This document shows positions 7,915 to 18,269 of a stretch of 64,000 bases of DNA, piece after piece. The position numbers were made by a program, and so were the translations under genes. The DNA is from Prochlorococcus sp. AG-402-N23 (lineage in GTDB: Bacteria; Cyanobacteriota; Cyanobacteriia; PCC-6307; Cyanobiaceae), in the NCBI GenBank assembly GCA_003216355.1, contig QCIX01000001.1:1-64000 (forward strand), given 5' to 3'. The notes under the pieces are model-generated. The model did not search any database and was not told the DNA's origin. It saw only the letters and a list, made by a program, of their open reading frames with translations. Numbering within the stretch: position 1 is the first letter of the stretch; every line of letters begins with the position of its first letter.

Positions 7915-9840
7915 ATGAGTAATGATGATAAGTTAAAAGTTAGGCAAACTGAATCTAAAAAAAATGCTTATAAGGAATTAACTATTATTAGGGATACCAT
8001 TTTTTGGATTGATATTGTTGGTGAAGGTCAAAATGAAAATGCCATTTTTGCAAGACCATTTAATGTCAAAGAAGCGTTTCCCCAGCAATTAACAAGTAAA
8101 AAATATAATATTAAAAATAATTTTCATGGATATGGTGGTAAATCTTATAAATGTATAAATTTTAAAAATAATTTTTATTTGATATGGATAGATCAAATTA
8201 CCAAGGCAGTATGGTTTCAAATTTTTAAAGAGGCAGCGTCAACTTATAGAAGCCAAAATAAATACCTCGTTTCAGTTCAAGAACCTAATCAACTATCTAA
8301 ATCAATTGATGGAAATTTTGATTCTTCATTTGTCATTTCTGAAAAAAATTTATTATATGGAATTTGCGAAATCAATAATAGAGATTATTTATTTTCTTTA
8401 AATTTAAAAAAAACTAAACAAGATATTCATCGAATAAAAAAATTTAAAAATTTTGCTGGAGAATTATCTTCTAATAAATCTGCTAACTTACTTTCTTGGA
8501 TAGAGTGGGATTCTCCATATATGCCCTGGGAGAAAAATGAGCTGTTTTTTGCCCAAATAGATTTAGATGGCGAGATACAAAAAATAAAAAAATTCTCAAG
8601 TAAGCTGATAAATTCCAAAAAAAACGTTTCTTTTTTTCAACCCTATTGGATAAGTGAAACACATTTGGTATGTTCTGAAGATAGTTCTGGATGGTGGAAC
8701 TTATTGTTTTTAGATGTTAGTGAAATTGAGAATATTTTTATTAAGAAAAGAGTAGAGAGAAATTTGATTGAATATGGAGTACCACAATGGGTCACTGGAA
8801 TAGCATTCTTTTCAGGGACTATAAAAAATTTATTTTGTGTAGCAAAAAAAGAAAATAGTTTAATAGTGGAACAATATAAAGATCTTGAATTTGTTAAAGA
8901 ATTTTCTACTCCTTTTACCTCAATAAGTGATTTCAGTGTTTTTCGGAAAAAAGTTCTTTTAAAAGGTTGTGGATCTGATTTTTTGGGAATTGTATTTGAA
9001 ATTGATTTTGCAAAAAAAGTTTTATCAAATTTTTCTGAACAGATATTTTTTGATCAGATAAAAGATAGTTCAAAACCTGAAACATTTTGGTTTAAAGGTT
9101 TTGAGTCTCAATCTACTCATTCTTTTCTTTATAAGCCGCTTGTTGAAAATTTTAGAAAGCCACCGCTCCTTATTAGGGCACATAGCGGACCAACTTCATG
9201 TTTTGATGGATCATATAATTCTGAAGTTCAATATTGGACGTCGAAGGGATTTTTTGTTGCTGAAGTCAATTATGGAGGATCATCAGGATTTGGCAAAGCA
9301 TATAGAGAGAGGTTGAATTATAAATGGGGAGTTGTTGATTCTTATGATTGCAAAGCACTAGCTCTTGAATTGATTAATTCAAATCAAGTTGATAGTGAAA
9401 AAGTAGTAATTTTTGGTAATAGTGCAGGTGGTTTAACTGCCCTGAATTGTTTATTATATGGGTCTATTTTTACAGCAGCAATTTGTAAATATCCTGTTAT
9501 TGATTTGAAGGATATGCATTACAACACTCATAGGTTTGAAAAAGATTATTTAAATTCTTTGGTAGGAAATTATGTAAAAAACCATGATGATTATATAAAT
9601 AGATCACCGATCAATCATATTAACAAAATAAAAAAACCTATCTTATTGTTTCATGGAAAAAAAGATACAGTTATTTCTTATAAACAAACTTTAAAAATTC
9701 AAGAAATTTTGATTCAGAATAATAAATATTCAGAAGTTATTTTTTTTGATAATGAAGGGCATGGTTTTAGAAATATTGGAAATAAAGAACTAGTGATGCA
9801 AAAATCTCAGGAATTTTTAAAAAATGCTTTGAATATTTAA
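7915..9840 (+). CDS. S9-family serine peptidase (prolyl oligopeptidase/acylaminoacyl peptidase type)
   Basis: A 641-residue two-domain protein. About 385 N-terminal residues lack enzyme motifs and probably form the beta-propeller. The C-terminal alpha/beta-hydrolase domain has the nucleophile motif GNSAGG (Ser near 503), Asp near 583 in HGKKDTVI and His near 616 in NEGHGF, with an oxyanion-region RAHSGPTS earlier. No signal peptide is seen, so it probably acts on peptides in the cytoplasm. The stop overlaps the convergent sufS stop by 4 bp. The N-terminal half is very Lys/Asn/Phe-rich, following the AT bias. Confidence 0.9.
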   Translation: MSNDDKLKVRQTESKKNAYKELTIIRDTIFWIDIVGEGQNENAIFARPFNVKEAFPQQLTSKKYNIKNNFHGYGGKSYKCINFKNNFYLIWIDQITKAVWFQIFKEAASTYRSQNKYLVSVQEPNQLSKSIDGNFDSSFVISEKNLLYGICEINNRDYLFSLNLKKTKQDIHRIKKFKNFAGELSSNKSANLLSWIEWDSPYMPWEKNELFFAQIDLDGEIQKIKKFSSKLINSKKNVSFFQPYWISETHLVCSEDSSGWWNLLFLDVSEIENIFIKKRVERNLIEYGVPQWVTGIAFFSGTIKNLFCVAKKENSLIVEQYKDLEFVKEFSTPFTSISDFSVFRKKVLLKGCGSDFLGIVFEIDFAKKVLSNFSEQIFFDQIKDSSKPETFWFKGFESQSTHSFLYKPLVENFRKPPLLIRAHSGPTSCFDGSYNSEVQYWTSKGFFVAEVNYGGSSGFGKAYRERLNYKWGVVDSYDCKALALELINSNQVDSEKVVIFGNSAGGLTALNCLLYGSIFTAAICKYPVIDLKDMHYNTHRFEKDYLNSLVGNYVKNHDDYINRSPINHINKIKKPILLFHGKKDTVISYKQTLKIQEILIQNNKYSEVIFFDNEGHGFRNIGNKELVMQKSQEFLKNALNI

Positions 9841-11090
9841 GAATTGATTTTTAGAAAATCAATAGTATCTTTTAATTTTTCTATAAACATATCAATTTCT
9901 TCCTTATTGGTTGTGAAATTCATGCTGATTCTAGCTGTTGATTTAATTCCAATGTATCTGTGAAGAGGTTGACAGCAATGGTGGCCACTTCTGATGCAAA
10001 TTCCTTTTGAGTCAAGAATTTCAGCAATATCATTTGAATGTATATTTTTTATATAAAATGTGGCAAGTGAGGCTCTGTCTGGATCTATCTCTGGCGATGG
10101 TCCTATGATTTCAATATTTTCTATTTGATTTAATTTTTCAAATAAATATTTAGTAATTGTCTTTTCATATTCATGAATTTCATTCAATCCAATATTGTTA
10201 ATATAATTAATTGCTTCTGCAAGACCTATTGCTTCTGCAATGGCTGGAGTTCCAGCTTCAAATTTGTGTGGTAGCTCTGCCCAAGTACTTGTCTCTTCAA
10301 AAACATCTTGAATCATTTCGCCACCTCCAAAGAGAGGAGGAATTTTTTCTAGGATTTCTTTTCTTGACCAGAGGAAACCAATACCTGTAGGACCGCATAG
10401 TTTATGACCTGATCCAGCTAAAAAATCTATATTAAGATCAATCACATCCAGTTTTTGATGAGCCAAACTTTGGCATGCATCTATTAACACTAAAGAACCT
10501 TTTTGTTTGGCTAATTTAGTTATTTCTTTGATTGGATTACAGCAACCTAGAGTATTACTAATATGAACTAGGCTAACGAGTTTGGTTCTAGATGTTAGTT
10601 TTGATTTAAAGTCGTCTATATTTAATTTCCCATCTTTATCTATACCTATAAATTTTAATTTGCATTTATTTTTTGCTGCAACCATTTGCCATGGAACAAT
10701 ATTGCTATGATGCTCCATTATTGATAAGAGAATTTCATCGTTTTCTTTTAATGAATATTCGCCCCATGATCTAGCTACTAGATTGATTGCCTCAGTAGCA
10801 TTTCTTGTGAAAATAATTTCTTTTGCTGAATTCGCTTTTATATATTTGCTAATTAAATATCGTGCATTTTCAAATTCTTCTGTTGCTTTAGCACTTAATT
10901 GATGTGCCCCTCTATGTACATTGGCATTAAAGTTTTTGTAATATTCATCAATTTTTTTTAAGACTTGTATTGGTTTTTGTGTGGTTGCAGCATGGTCTAA
11001 ATAAATAATTTGCTCATTACTTTTTAATTTCTTATTTAAAAGAGGAAAGTCTTTCTTCGTTATTTCAGGAAAATTTTGAATCGTTTCCAT
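9837..11090 (-). CDS. sufS: Cysteine desulfurase SufS (group II)
   Basis: A PLP enzyme that takes sulfur from cysteine for Fe-S cluster assembly on SufBCD. Its 417 residues include YLDHAATTQKP at the N-terminus, the PLP lysine in GSGHKLCGPTG near residue 228, and the active-site loop cysteine in RSGHHCCQP near 370. The short loop identifies the SufS rather than the IscS group. It is the last gene of sufBCDS; its ATG overlaps the sufD stop by 1 nt, so translation is probably coupled. Its stop overlaps the convergent peptidase gene by 4 bp. Confidence 0.96.
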   Translation of the reverse strand: METIQNFPEITKKDFPLLNKKLKSNEQIIYLDHAATTQKPIQVLKKIDEYYKNFNANVHRGAHQLSAKATEEFENARYLISKYIKANSAKEIIFTRNATEAINLVARSWGEYSLKENDEILLSIMEHHSNIVPWQMVAAKNKCKLKFIGIDKDGKLNIDDFKSKLTSRTKLVSLVHISNTLGCCNPIKEITKLAKQKGSLVLIDACQSLAHQKLDVIDLNIDFLAGSGHKLCGPTGIGFLWSRKEILEKIPPLFGGGEMIQDVFEETSTWAELPHKFEAGTPAIAEAIGLAEAINYINNIGLNEIHEYEKTITKYLFEKLNQIENIEIIGPSPEIDPDRASLATFYIKNIHSNDIAEILDSKGICIRSGHHCCQPLHRYIGIKSTARISMNFTTNKEEIDMFIEKLKDTIDFLKINS

Positions 11091-12307
11091 TAATTCTCAT
11101 TTAAAAGTTTATCAAGCAAATCCCATTTATCTTTTGAAATGGGAATAAATGAAATTATTTCTTGAAAGTAAGAACTTAATTGTAGTTTACTTGCTTCTGT
11201 TAATGTGATCCCTCTTGTTCGCATATAAAAAAGTTCTTCTTCATTTAGTTGCGAAATTGTAGCTCCATGTTTGCATTTGACATCATCAGCAATTATTTCT
11301 AATTGAGGTTTGGTATCTATTTGTGCGAGATTTGATAAAAGTAAATTTCTGCTTAATTGGGAAGCATCAGTTCTCTGGGCAATTTTCGGAACTATTATTG
11401 AACCTTCAAATATTGCATGTGATTTATCATCAGCAAGTGATTTATTAATTTGATCTAGAAATCCATTTGGGCCATTAAATTCTATTTTTGTATAGGTTGA
11501 AATTTGCTCATCTTTTTTTGTTATTTGCATACCTTTGATATTTGTTTTAGCGTTTCCCGCAGATTGTTTAATACTAATTTCAAATCTCGCATAATTGAAT
11601 TTGAAATGTAAAGATCCTAAGTTGTATGCACTATTTTTTTGTTGAATTACATTGAGAGAATTTAGTAGATTGGATCTTTTTTCACCGTAAGAAACAACAC
11701 CATGATTTACGGAACTATTTTCTTTCAAGCAAAAGAAAGTTGATTGAGATAATGAAGAGTTTTCTTTACCAAGATTTACTTGTAATAATTCAACATCACA
11801 ATTCTTTTCTAAAAATATGACGAGGGTTTTTGCGTTAAAAGAATTACTTGATGCGTGACTAAAAATTTCAATTGGAGGAATTTTTGATCCATTTATTTTT
11901 AATCCCAAAATATTATTTTTACAACTTAAAGACAGATTTAGTAGGTCACTCCAATTTTCGTTTTGCTTAAAAAAAGATATCTGTTCCTTGATATATTTTT
12001 GTAATTCATCATCACTTAATTGCTGTATTGAATAATTTTTCTCTATTAATTTAATTTGGCAATTCTCACCGATTATTAATCTAATAGTACTTTGAGAATT
12101 TTTCGGATATGGTATATCAAATTTTGAATCTTTTTCATTAACTGAGTAATCTAAAAAGTTTGACAATTTTGATTTATTTGAAAGTCTCCATAGTTCACTT
12201 TTAGGATTAGGAAGAGGGCTTGATTGTAATTTACGAAGACAGATTTTTTGTATTTCTGTTAGGATATCATCCGATTTATTAGTTTTTATTTTTTCAATAA
12301 TTTCCAT
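11090..12307 (-). CDS. sufD: Fe-S cluster scaffold component SufD
   Basis: A 405-residue SufBD-family protein. The conserved core is in the C-terminal half: an NIKG-containing strand, then AIFEGSIIVPKIAQRTDA, the ADDVKCKHGATIS segment with Cys and His, and MRTRGI near the end. SufD pairs with SufB and two SufC subunits to form the SufBC2D scaffold. The N-terminal 140 residues are divergent, as usual. It starts 3 bp after sufC, and its stop overlaps the sufS start by 1 nt. Confidence 0.94.
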   Translation of the reverse strand: MEIIEKIKTNKSDDILTEIQKICLRKLQSSPLPNPKSELWRLSNKSKLSNFLDYSVNEKDSKFDIPYPKNSQSTIRLIIGENCQIKLIEKNYSIQQLSDDELQKYIKEQISFFKQNENWSDLLNLSLSCKNNILGLKINGSKIPPIEIFSHASSNSFNAKTLVIFLEKNCDVELLQVNLGKENSSLSQSTFFCLKENSSVNHGVVSYGEKRSNLLNSLNVIQQKNSAYNLGSLHFKFNYARFEISIKQSAGNAKTNIKGMQITKKDEQISTYTKIEFNGPNGFLDQINKSLADDKSHAIFEGSIIVPKIAQRTDASQLSRNLLLSNLAQIDTKPQLEIIADDVKCKHGATISQLNEEELFYMRTRGITLTEASKLQLSSYFQEIISFIPISKDKWDLLDKLLNEN

Positions 12308-12310
12308 TTT

Positions 12311-13096
12311 CTAGGTCTCTTTTATAAAGTTATCAGTCCATTCATACCCTTTTTCCTCAAGCTTTAGAGCAAGATCACTCTCACCAGTTTTTATGATTTG
12401 TCCGTCTGACATAACATGGACATAATTTGGTTTAATTTCATCTAATAATCTTTGATAGTGGGTAATAAGTATAATTCCAGTTTGTGCATTAAATATTTTT
12501 TTAATTCCTGATGCCACTATTCTGAGAGCATCGATATCTAGACCAGAATCAGTCTCATCTAATATTGCTATCTTGGGCTCAAGTAAAGCCATTTGCAGAA
12601 TCTCATTTCTTTTTTTTTCACCTCCCGAAAAGCCTTGATTTACACTCCTTGATAGGAATGCGTGATCCATTTTCACAATTTCTAACTTTTCTTTAACTAA
12701 TTCTTCAAAATCAAAAGTATCTAATTCTTCTTTGTTGAGGAATTTCCTTCTAGCATTAGTTGAAACTCTAAGAAACTCAAGATTACTTACACCTGGAATC
12801 TCAATTGGATATTGAAAACCAAGAAAAATTCCTGATTGAGATCTCTCTTCAGGTTCTAGAGAGTTGATATTTTCACCTAGAAATTTTATGTCGCCATTTG
12901 TAATGTTATACGAGGGATGTCCTGCAATGATTTTCGAAAGAGTACTTTTGCCACATCCATTTCTTCCCATAATGGCATGGATTTCTCCAGGATAGACAGT
13001 AAGTGAAACCCCTTTTAAAATTGGAAGATTATCAGTAGATGCAGAGAGATTTTCAACTTCTAAAATTGGATCTGATTCTTTCATTTTACTTTGCAT
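12311..13096 (-). CDS. sufC: ATPase SufC of the SufBCD complex
   Basis: A soluble ABC-type ATPase of 261 residues that drives Fe-S assembly with SufB and SufD. Walker A is [12 protein letters not shown] near residue 44, the signature is [10 protein letters not shown], and Walker B is [14 protein letters not shown], the variant typical of SufC. There are two candidate starts: ATG at 13096 and a second in-frame ATG four codons later (13084), beginning [10 protein letters not shown]. The family's usual N-terminus slightly favours the second. It lies 21 bp downstream of sufB. Confidence 0.96.
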   Translation of the reverse strand: MQSKMKESDPILEVENLSASTDNLPILKGVSLTVYPGEIHAIMGRNGCGKSTLSKIIAGHPSYNITNGDIKFLGENINSLEPEERSQSGIFLGFQYPIEIPGVSNLEFLRVSTNARRKFLNKEELDTFDFEELVKEKLEIVKMDHAFLSRSVNQGFSGGEKKRNEILQMALLEPKIAILDETDSGLDIDALRIVASGIKKIFNAQTGIILITHYQRLLDEIKPNYVHVMSDGQIIKTGESDLALKLEEKGYEWTDNFIKET

Positions 13097-13117
13097 TTCA
13101 GTTTAGAAATTGATTAA

Positions 13118-14560
13118 TTAACCTACTGATCCCTCTAGTTTAAGTGCCAGTAACTTATCTGCTTCAGCAGCAAATTCCATAGGTAATTGATTAAATACAT
13201 CTCTGCAAAAACCGCTGACCATCATAGATACTGCCTCCTCAAATTCTATACCTCTGCTTTGGAGATAAAAAAGTTGATCTTCTGAGATTCTACATGTGCT
13301 TGCTTCATGCTCAATTTCGGAATTAGGTTGTTGAGATTTGATGTAAGGGAATGTATTTGCAGAAGCTTGATCCCCTATTAACATTGAATCACATTGACTG
13401 TAATTTCTTGATCCTGTAGCTTTTGTTCCCATTTTGACAAGACCTCTGTAGCTATTTTTTGAGTTACCCGCACTAATACCCTTGCTTACAATAGTTGATT
13501 TAGTCTTAGGACCAATATGGATCATTTTTGTGCCGGTATCTGCTTGCTGAAGGTTATTGGTGAGAGCCACTGAATAAAATTCTCCTACAGATTCTTCCCC
13601 TAAAAGAAGACAGCTAGGATATTTCCATGTTATTGCAGACCCTGTTTCAACTTGAGACCAGCTAATTTTACTTCTCTTACCTAAACATTTTCCTCTCTTG
13701 GTGACAAAATTAAAAATTCCGCCAATACCTTCTTCATCACCTGCATACCAATTTTGCACTGTTGAATATTTTATTGAGGCGTCGTCTAATGCTATAAGCT
13801 CTACAACTGCTGCATGTAGGGTATTTGTATCAAACATTGGAGCTGTACAACCTTCTAGATAACTTACAGAACTTGATTCTTCAGCAATGATTAGTGTTCT
13901 TTCGAATTGTCCTGAATCTCCACTATTAATTCTGAAGTAGGAAGATAGATCCATAGGGCAGGTAACACCTTTTGGGATATAAACAAAAGAACCATCACTA
14001 AAAACTGCAGAATTTAGTGCTGCAAAATAATTATCACTAGCTGGAACTACTGTACCTAAATATTTTTCAATCAAATCCGCATGATTTTTTACTGCTTCAC
14101 TAATTGAGCAAAATATAACTCCATGTTCAGCAAGTTCTTCTCTAAAAGTTGTGGCTATAGAAACACTATCAAAGACAGCATCTACTGCTACATTTGTGAG
14201 TTTTTTTTGCTCCGTGAGGGGTATTCCTAATTTGTCAAAAGTCTCAAGAAGTTTGGGATCAACTTCATCTAAGCTAGAAATTTTCTCTTTTTGCTTAGGA
14301 GCAGAGTAATAAATAATATCTTGATAATCAATTTTTTTATATCCTAATGCTGCCCAATCAGGCTCTTTCATTTTTTGCCATTTTTTAAAGGCTTTTAATC
14401 TAAAATCAAGAAGAAATTTAGGCTCTTCTTTTTTCTGTGAAATTAATTTTATGATATCTTCATTTAATCCCTTTTCTATTTTTTCAGTTTCAATATCAGT
14501 AACGAAACCATATTTGTAAGGCTCTTTTACTACATCTTTAACTAAATTTTCGTTGACCAT
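13118..14560 (-). CDS. sufB: Fe-S cluster scaffold component SufB
   Basis: The first gene of the suf operon, 480 residues. Recognisable are [19 protein letters not shown], the core [20 protein letters not shown] stretch, [31 protein letters not shown] and a C-terminal [20 protein letters not shown]. SufB is the main cluster scaffold of SufBC2D. In many cyanobacteria a SufR repressor gene lies divergently upstream; here the divergent gene at 14656 has no helix-turn-helix or cysteine-cluster features, so SufR is not in this position. The 95 bp intergenic region must hold the suf promoter. Confidence 0.97.
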   Translation of the reverse strand: MVNENLVKDVVKEPYKYGFVTDIETEKIEKGLNEDIIKLISQKKEEPKFLLDFRLKAFKKWQKMKEPDWAALGYKKIDYQDIIYYSAPKQKEKISSLDEVDPKLLETFDKLGIPLTEQKKLTNVAVDAVFDSVSIATTFREELAEHGVIFCSISEAVKNHADLIEKYLGTVVPASDNYFAALNSAVFSDGSFVYIPKGVTCPMDLSSYFRINSGDSGQFERTLIIAEESSSVSYLEGCTAPMFDTNTLHAAVVELIALDDASIKYSTVQNWYAGDEEGIGGIFNFVTKRGKCLGKRSKISWSQVETGSAITWKYPSCLLLGEESVGEFYSVALTNNLQQADTGTKMIHIGPKTKSTIVSKGISAGNSKNSYRGLVKMGTKATGSRNYSQCDSMLIGDQASANTFPYIKSQQPNSEIEHEASTCRISEDQLFYLQSRGIEFEEAVSMMVSGFCRDVFNQLPMEFAAEADKLLALKLEGSVG

Positions 14561-14655
14561 GTTATCAAAAATAACTTATTACAATTAGCTTTATATACTT
14601 TAACGAAAGATTCCCCCAATATTGAGTTTTTTTCCTTTATTAAAACTAAAAATTA

Positions 14656-15009
14656 ATGTCTAATCATCTTGATCCCTTGTCTAACCCATTAAACATAGAA
14701 ACTATTCAAGAAATTGATAATCTTGATCTACCTACAATGCAGAAACATCATTTAAGAATACTCGCTCATTGCCTTCAGATTTTAAAAATTATCAATGTAG
14801 ATAAAAGTTTGGAATATCAAAATAAAAATCCCCTGAGAGAATGGTGTGATAACCAATCCAAAAAATTTGATGATAAAAAATTTAGTGATCTTTTTTATGA
14901 GCAGTTAGAATCCACTTCGAAAAAATTAAGTACTTTTTCAAAAAAAATAGGTAAAAGTATTGAGGATTTAGAGATAGATGATTTAGTACTTCTAGTTGAA
15001 CAACGCTGA
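14656..15009 (+). CDS. Conserved hypothetical protein divergent from sufB
   Basis: A 117-residue, soluble, acidic-to-neutral protein I do not recognise. It appears mostly helical, with a His-rich stretch MQKHHLRILAHCLQIL around residues 28-43 and a C-terminal IEDLEIDDLVLLVEQR. It has no membrane segment, signal peptide or obvious DNA-binding motif, and only two Cys, far apart, so a SufR-like Fe-S sensor role is not supported. Its place divergent from the suf operon could reflect shared regulation but may simply be conserved order. ATG start; the upstream sequence is AT-rich. Confidence 0.7.
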   Translation: MSNHLDPLSNPLNIETIQEIDNLDLPTMQKHHLRILAHCLQILKIINVDKSLEYQNKNPLREWCDNQSKKFDDKKFSDLFYEQLESTSKKLSTFSKKIGKSIEDLEIDDLVLLVEQR

Positions 15010-15282
15010 ATTCTCTTTTATTTAACTGATCCCGAAGAAAAAATATATATTTGTTGAGTCGTTAACAAATTCAGGTAATAAAATTTAAAAAAAAAGAAAA
15101 TTAATTTAAATTTCAAAAAGATCTGAAAATTAATTAATTTCTTTGATACCAACTGTTTTGAAGAGAAATATCAGGTTTGAGAATTTTTTAGTAGTCAGAG
15201 GATCCTGACGACAGGCCAAAAAGACACACAATTCCTAAAAAAAAAGAACATACTGATCCCAAACAAAAACGGAGAATTTAAA

Positions 15283-16383
15283 GTGGCTGATGGGATCATG
15301 AATAAAGTTCAATTACTCTCACTAACCCTCAGACAATTACGTCAAGAAGCAAGTAGATTATCGGTTCCGCTGTACAGTCGCAAAACAAAAGCTCTTTTAG
15401 TTGATTTAATACTTAAATATCAAGAAAAATCTACAAAAAAAACATACACTACACCTCCTGAGTCAAAATCTGAAGAAACTTCTGAGTCCAATGCTTTCAA
15501 CAGTAGTGAAGAAGTTAAAACAAATGTAGTTTTCCTACCCCGAGATCCAGATTGGGCTTACGTTTTTTGGCAAATTTCAGATGCAGATAGAGAAAAAGCA
15601 CAATCTTTGGGAGCTAATAAATTATGTTTACGATTATTTGATGCATCTGGTTCTGAAGGAAGTAACATTAATCAAGGAACACTAAGGGAGATAGCAGTTG
15701 ATAGTTACAGTACCGAGTGGTACTTGCCAATCCCACTTGCAGATAGAGATTATAAAGTTGAATTAGGTTATAAATATGGTTTTAACTGGATGTCATTGGC
15801 ATTTTCTTCGATAAGCCATGTTCCTGGGTCTCATCCTTCTGAGCAAATTCTTGATAAATTTGTACCTTTTAATTTAGATTCTACTTCTGAGTCAATCCTA
15901 GATATTTCTGATCCTGTTGTTCCAGAACAAAATGGTATGCATGAAAGGTTATACCAAGCAGCAACTAACATTCCTCTCAGAAGAAAAGTTGGTTCTGAAG
16001 AATTTATGGAAAACGTAAATTCAACAAACCTTAATGATAATCTTACAGACTCAGGTGCTGGTAAATGGTCATCAGGTTTAAATGATTCTGGAAGCGGAAT
16101 TGTTAAAAATAGATCTTTTTGGCTCGTTGCTGATGCTGAATTAATTGTTTATGGAGCTACGGAGCCTTCTGCAAAACTGACAATAGGTGGAGAAGATGTA
16201 CCTCTTGCTGCAGATGGTACTTTTAGAATTCAAGTACCATTTAGAGACGGGACTCAAAAATATGATATTAAAGCTGTTGATGTATCTGGTGAACAACAAA
16301 AAAGTATATCAATGAAATTTGATAGAACTACACCACTTGACGATACTAATGAAAAAGATAATGCTGAGACTGAATGGTTTTAA
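15283..16383 (+). CDS. DUF4912 domain protein
   Basis: A 366-residue protein. Residues about 8-50 (LTLRQLRQEASRLSVPLYSRKTKALLVDLIL) look like a SAP/Rho-N-type helical module. The DUF4912 core follows around residues 85-180, with LPRDPDWAYVFWQISDADRE, then LCLRLFD, and ends in HVPGSHPSEQ. A C-terminal beta-rich part (about 280-350, FWLVADAELIVYGATEPSAK) resembles an Ig-like or carbohydrate-contacting fold. Known members are uncharacterised. The start is GTG with GGAG 8 nt upstream; Met7 (ATG at 15301) is an alternative. The preceding 273 bp contain only AT-rich sequence and a small GTCAG/CTGAC hairpin near 15195. Confidence 0.8.
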   Translation: MADGIMNKVQLLSLTLRQLRQEASRLSVPLYSRKTKALLVDLILKYQEKSTKKTYTTPPESKSEETSESNAFNSSEEVKTNVVFLPRDPDWAYVFWQISDADREKAQSLGANKLCLRLFDASGSEGSNINQGTLREIAVDSYSTEWYLPIPLADRDYKVELGYKYGFNWMSLAFSSISHVPGSHPSEQILDKFVPFNLDSTSESILDISDPVVPEQNGMHERLYQAATNIPLRRKVGSEEFMENVNSTNLNDNLTDSGAGKWSSGLNDSGSGIVKNRSFWLVADAELIVYGATEPSAKLTIGGEDVPLAADGTFRIQVPFRDGTQKYDIKAVDVSGEQQKSISMKFDRTTPLDDTNEKDNAETEWF

Positions 16384-16395
16384 TAAATTAAATTA

Positions 16396-16566
16396 ATGCT
16401 GAAAAAAATTGTAGCTTTTACTCCATTATTTGGGGCATTAACGTTTCCACTAATAGTTCCAATTACAATTTCTAAATTTGGTGTTAACTATGGAATTCTT
16501 AGTGCATTATTAATTTCCTCATTATGGTTTATCGCTATGTTAAGAACTTCCGAAATGCCTCATTAA
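16396..16566 (+). CDS. Small two-span membrane protein, 56 aa
   Basis: An ATG at 16396, 12 bp after the DUF4912 stop, opens a 56-codon frame. The product starts MLKKIVAFTP, has two hydrophobic stretches (about residues 8-25 and 31-47) and ends MLRTSEMPH. It lies in the same orientation as both neighbours, in a gap that is otherwise unexplained, and has the form of the many small membrane proteins of picocyanobacteria. I do not recognise a family. Coding status rests on hydrophobic pattern, position and clean start and stop. Confidence 0.6.
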   Translation: MLKKIVAFTPLFGALTFPLIVPITISKFGVNYGILSALLISSLWFIAMLRTSEMPH

Positions 16567-16598
16567 TTTAGTTAGATTTTTGGAAGTTTCTTAAAAAT

Positions 16599-18236
16599 AT
16601 GAATCAAGTTAGTGTAATTAATATCAATTCTCCTTTTCTAGATCAAAAACCAGGCACCTCTGGATTAAGAAAAAGTACTTTAAAGTTTCAGGAAGAACAT
16701 TATCTAGAGGTTTTTATTGAAGCAATCTTACAATCATTAGAAGATTTAAAAGGTTCAACATTAGTAGTTGGTGGTGATGGTAGATATGGCAATATTGAAG
16801 CAATAGAAAAAATTGTCCAAATATGCATTGCTCATAAAGTTCAAAAGGTTATTGTTCCAAAATATGGTTTATTATCTACTCCTGCGACATCACATTTAAT
16901 TAGAAAAGAAAAGGCTATTGGTGGAATTATTCTTTCTGCAAGCCATAATCCTGGTGGGATTGATGGCGACTTTGGAGTGAAATTGAATATCTCTAATGGT
17001 GGCCCAGCTCCTGAGATAATTACTAATAAGATTTTCAATGCTTCGCAATTACTAACTAGTTATAAAATTTCTAAAATTCAATTACCTGATTTTAGTGAAT
17101 ATGGAACTTATCCTTACGACGAAACTACCTTAGAAATTATTGATGGATTAACAAATTATTCTAATTTGATGGAGAAAATTTTTGACTTTGATCAAATTAG
17201 TGATTTTTTAAAAAAAGACTTCTCGTTAATCTTTGATGCAATGAATGCGGTTACAGGCCCATATGCAAAAAATATTTTTGTTGAAAAAATGGGTCTTGCA
17301 CCTGATTGTGTCATGAATGGTAACCCTTTAAAAGATTTTGGAGGTTTACATCCTGATCCTAATCTTACTTACGCATCCCATTTGGCTGATTTGTTATTAA
17401 ATAAAAAATCTTATAGTTTTGGTGCTGCATGCGATGGAGATGGAGATAGGAATATGATTTTAGGAAGTGGATGTTTTGTAAATCCTAGTGATAGCCTTGC
17501 AGTTATCACTGCTAACACAAAATGTGTACCTGGTTATAAAGATGGTATTACAGGTGTGGCAAGATCCATGCCAACCAGCTCAGCGGTTGATAATGTTGCT
17601 CGGGCATTAAATATACCTTGTTTCGAGACACCTACTGGCTGGAAGTTTTTTGGAAATCTTTTAGATTCTAATTTAATTACTTTATGTGGAGAAGAAAGTT
17701 TCGGAACAGGTAGTAATCATGTGAGAGAGAAAGATGGACTATGGGCAGTTTTGTATTGGTTACAAGTTTTAGCTGAGAAAAAATGTTCGGTAAGTGATTT
17801 GATGCAGAATCATTGGAAACAATTTGGTAGGAATTATTATTCAAGACATGATTATGAGGCAATTCCCTCAAATATTGCTAATCAAATTTTTGGTAATCTA
17901 ACTTCTATGCTCGAAAATTTAAAAGGAAATAGTTTTGCAGGTCATTTAGTTAAAGTTGCAGATAACTTTTCATATTTAGATCCCGTTGATAATTCCATAA
18001 GTGAAAATCAAGGTTTAAGATTGGTCCTTGATGATAATTCTCGAGTAATTGTGCGCCTTTCTGGAACTGGAACTAAGGGTGCAACATTAAGACTTTACTT
18101 TGAGAAATTTTTCGATCCTCAACAGAATCTTTCGTTAAATCCTCAGATCGCTTTGAAACCTCTAATAGATGATTTAGATGCTTTATTGAACATTTCAAAA
18201 CTTACTCAAATGGAAACTCCTACAGTAATTACATAG
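16599..18236 (+). CDS. pgm: Phosphoglucomutase
   Basis: This enzyme interconverts glucose-1-phosphate and glucose-6-phosphate, feeding glycogen and sugar-nucleotide synthesis. All four family signatures of the alpha-D-phosphohexomutases are present: the phosphoserine loop SASHNPGG near residue 113, the Mg-binding CDGDGDR near 276, the sugar-binding GEESFGTG near 367, and the phosphate-contacting RLSGTGTKGATLRLY near 485. The 545 residues and these motifs match the PGM1/bacterial Pgm group rather than phosphomannomutases. ATG start 32 bp after the small membrane protein. Confidence 0.95.
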   Translation: MNQVSVININSPFLDQKPGTSGLRKSTLKFQEEHYLEVFIEAILQSLEDLKGSTLVVGGDGRYGNIEAIEKIVQICIAHKVQKVIVPKYGLLSTPATSHLIRKEKAIGGIILSASHNPGGIDGDFGVKLNISNGGPAPEIITNKIFNASQLLTSYKISKIQLPDFSEYGTYPYDETTLEIIDGLTNYSNLMEKIFDFDQISDFLKKDFSLIFDAMNAVTGPYAKNIFVEKMGLAPDCVMNGNPLKDFGGLHPDPNLTYASHLADLLLNKKSYSFGAACDGDGDRNMILGSGCFVNPSDSLAVITANTKCVPGYKDGITGVARSMPTSSAVDNVARALNIPCFETPTGWKFFGNLLDSNLITLCGEESFGTGSNHVREKDGLWAVLYWLQVLAEKKCSVSDLMQNHWKQFGRNYYSRHDYEAIPSNIANQIFGNLTSMLENLKGNSFAGHLVKVADNFSYLDPVDNSISENQGLRLVLDDNSRVIVRLSGTGTKGATLRLYFEKFFDPQQNLSLNPQIALKPLIDDLDALLNISKLTQMETPTVIT

Positions 18237-18269
18237 AATTGAAAGTAATGGTTTTTTGATTTTATTTAT

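Noticed and set aside
14656-15009. SufR repressor assignment by position
   Set aside because: The product has no helix-turn-helix or cysteine-cluster motif.
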